From Betaproteobacteria bacterium RBG_16_58_11 (GTDB lineage: Bacteria > Pseudomonadota > Gammaproteobacteria > Burkholderiales > Thiobacteraceae): 6,154 nt of DNA. Numbering within the stretch: the stretch's first letter is position 1; each line of letters starts with the position of its first letter. The notes under the pieces are model-generated. The model was not told the DNA's origin and did not search any database. It worked only from the letters and a program-made list of their open reading frames with translations. Made by a program: the position numbers and the translations under genes. This document shows, in pieces, positions 4,634 to 6,154 of the stretch. The DNA is taken from contig MEQN01000126.1 in assembly GCA_001770235.1 (NCBI GenBank), forward strand, positions 24,773-30,926, written 5' to 3'.

Positions 4634-6154
4634 ATGCAGCAAACAACAAAGTCGGCCCCCAAGCCGATTCGTTCTCCGTGCTTGCCTGCGTTACGCTTGC
4701 TGCAAGCCACCGAGGCGCTGTTCGAGCGCGCTTTTGGATCACTCAATCCTTGGCACAATCTGGGCGCGCTGTCCTATTTCTTCTTCTGGATCATCGCGGC
4801 CACAGGCATATACCTGTTCGTCCTATTCGATACCAGTGTGCTTGGCGCCCATCGTTCGATCGAGGCCATTACGGCGCAATGGTATTTCGGCGGCGTCATT
4901 CGCAGCCTGCACCGCTATGCATCGGATGCCTTTGCGGTGACGATCATGCTGCACCTGGTGCGCGAATTTCTGCATGGCCGCTATGCCAATTTCCGCTGGT
5001 TCTCCTGGGTTAGCGGCGTACCGCTGCTTTGGCTTGCATTCTCATCCGGCATCAACGGCTATTGGCTGGTATGGGATGAACTGGCGCAGTTCATTGCAGT
5101 AGGCACGGCGGAATTTCTCGACTGGCTGCCGGTGTTCGGCGGCACGATGGTGCGCAATTTCCTGACGCAGGACAGTGTCAGCGACCGCTTCTTTTCTTTG
5201 CTGGTGTTCCTGCATATCGGCTTGCCCTTGCTGCTGCTGGCCGGCATGTGGATACATATCCAGCGCATCAGCCGCCCAAATACGAAACCCCCGCGCGCGC
5301 TCGCTTGGGGCACGTTCGGCATGCTGCTGGCGGTATCGCTCTGGATGCCCGCCGTCAGCCAGCCGCCGGCCAATATGGCGCGCGTAGCGGCTGAATTTCC
5401 GCTCGACTGGTTTTATCTGGGGATCTATCCGCTGCTCTATGCCTGGTCCCCGGCGCAACTGTGGGCGCTGCTGGGCGGCGCCACGCTGCTGTTGTTGCTG
5501 ACCCCGCTGGCGCTCGGAAAAAAGCGCGAACCCATCGCGGTGGTGAATCTTTCCCATTGCAACGGCTGTGGCCGCTGCTTCGACGACTGCCCGTACTCCG
5601 CCGTCATCATGCAGCCGCGCAGCGATGGCGCCAATCAAGCGAGGGAGGCGGTGATCAATCCGGCGCTTTGCGCCTCCTGCGGCATCTGTGCCGGCGCATG
5701 CCCGTCTTCAACCCCGTTTCGCGGCGTTAAAAAACTCGTGACCGGCATCGACATGCCGCAACAGCCTATCGGTGCGCTGCGGGCGGAGTTGAAAGCGGCA
5801 TTGCAGAAACTTACCGGGAAAACAAAAATCGTCGTGTTTGGCTGCAATTGTGCCGCCGATGTAAGCAGCCTGGCGGCTCCCGATGTCGCCGTCTTCAGCC
5901 TGATCTGCAGCGGCCAGTTACCGCCATCGTTCATCGAGTACGCAGTGCGCAACGGCGCCGATGGCGTGTTCCTGACCGGATGCCATGAAGACGATTGCGA
6001 GTTCCGCCTCGGCAGCAAATGGACCAGTCAGCGCCTGTCCGGCGAGCGCGAACCGCACCTGCGGCTGGATAAAATACCGGCCGGACGCGTACGCGTGATG
6101 AGCGCCGCCAGCCGCGAGTTGGCGTCGCTTGCACCGGCGCTTGACGCATTCCGT
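4634..6154 (+). CDS. Cytochrome b / 2x[4Fe-4S] ferredoxin / FlpD(MvhD) fusion protein, 3' end cut by window
   Basis: The frame stays open for 507 codons to the window edge. Residues about 44-295 form a cytochrome b membrane domain. Two bis-histidine pairs, His93/His107 and His194/His208, each 14 apart, would bind two b hemes, with GGTMVRNF ahead of the second pair as in bc1/b6 proteins. About seven helices are visible. The Qo PEWY position reads LDWF (257-260). Residues 309-319 and 346-356 are two CxxCxxCxxxCP motifs for two [4Fe-4S] clusters. From about 400 a FlpD/MvhD domain begins (Cys404, Cys406, Cys425 in ICSG, GCHEDDC at 450-455). MvhD/FlpD proteins pass electrons between hydrogenase or dehydrogenase partners and HdrA. 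The likely role here is moving electrons between a soluble Fe-S/flavin partner and quinone, which is inference. The start at 4634 has GAGGA (4625-4629) four bases upstream. Downstream partners lie outside the window. Confidence 0.88.
   Translation, partial: MQQTTKSAPKPIRSPCLPALRLLQATEALFERAFGSLNPWHNLGALSYFFFWIIAATGIYLFVLFDTSVLGAHRSIEAITAQWYFGGVIRSLHRYASDAFAVTIMLHLVREFLHGRYANFRWFSWVSGVPLLWLAFSSGINGYWLVWDELAQFIAVGTAEFLDWLPVFGGTMVRNFLTQDSVSDRFFSLLVFLHIGLPLLLLAGMWIHIQRISRPNTKPPRALAWGTFGMLLAVSLWMPAVSQPPANMARVAAEFPLDWFYLGIYPLLYAWSPAQLWALLGGATLLLLLTPLALGKKREPIAVVNLSHCNGCGRCFDDCPYSAVIMQPRSDGANQAREAVINPALCASCGICAGACPSSTPFRGVKKLVTGIDMPQQPIGALRAELKAALQKLTGKTKIVVFGCNCAADVSSLAAPDVAVFSLICSGQLPPSFIEYAVRNGADGVFLTGCHEDDCEFRLGSKWTSQRLSGEREPHLRLDKIPAGRVRVMSAASRELASLAPALDAFR

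Noticed and set aside
4623..5013. Two plus-strand frames (105 and 111 codons) at the start of the cytochrome b gene
   Set aside because: Both are out of frame with the cytochrome b reading that contains the heme ligands and they show no membrane or domain pattern.
1..6154. CRISPR arrays, tRNA or rRNA genes, insertion sequences, attachment sites
   Set aside because: No regularly spaced repeats, cloverleaf-like sequence, transposase or terminal repeats were seen on either strand.

Overview
This window looks like bacterial chromosome from a proteobacterium. The best guess is a betaproteobacterium of the Nitrosomonadales type (ammonia, iron or sulfur oxidisers). That guess rests on gene content, not on a marker gene. 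All six genes lie on the + strand and form one respiratory locus. The coding sequence is moderately GC-rich and the two promoter regions are visibly more AT-rich.

Layout. Bases 1-191 are a non-coding promoter region. They hold a perfect FNR/DNR-type box (48-61), a -10-like hexamer at the class II activator distance, and a small palindrome over the predicted transcription start. Four closely spaced genes or gene groups follow. First is a 56-residue single-helix protein (192-362) resembling subunit IIa of ba3-type oxidases. Next are a CuA-bearing subunit II (380-925) and a 13-helix heme-copper catalytic subunit I (935-2641). After a gap of about 114 bases containing a stem-loop comes heme O synthase CtaB/CyoE (2756-3622), then a SCO1/SenC copper chaperone with an extra C-terminal membrane anchor (3707-4513). 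A second regulatory gap (4514-4633) carries another FNR/DNR-like box with the same -41.5 geometry. It precedes an unusual fusion that runs off the window end (4634-6154): di-heme cytochrome b, then a 2x[4Fe-4S] ferredoxin, then a FlpD/MvhD domain.

How the genes fit together. Subunits IIa, II and I would make a b-family heme-copper reductase. CtaB would supply heme O (or the heme A precursor), and SenC would load copper into CuA or CuB. All six metal-ligand histidines of subunit I are present. The tyrosine that cross-links to a CuB histidine in oxygen-reducing enzymes is replaced by Gln235, and the alternative cbb3-type tyrosine position is also not tyrosine. Together with the CuA subunit, the adjacent senC and the anaerobic/NO-type promoter boxes, this suggests an sNOR-like nitric oxide reductase (compare the norSY-senC clusters known from ammonia oxidisers) rather than an ordinary oxygen-reducing oxidase. 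The cytochrome b fusion appears to be under the same control and could link a soluble Fe-S or flavin-based electron carrier to the quinone pool. That partner role is inference.
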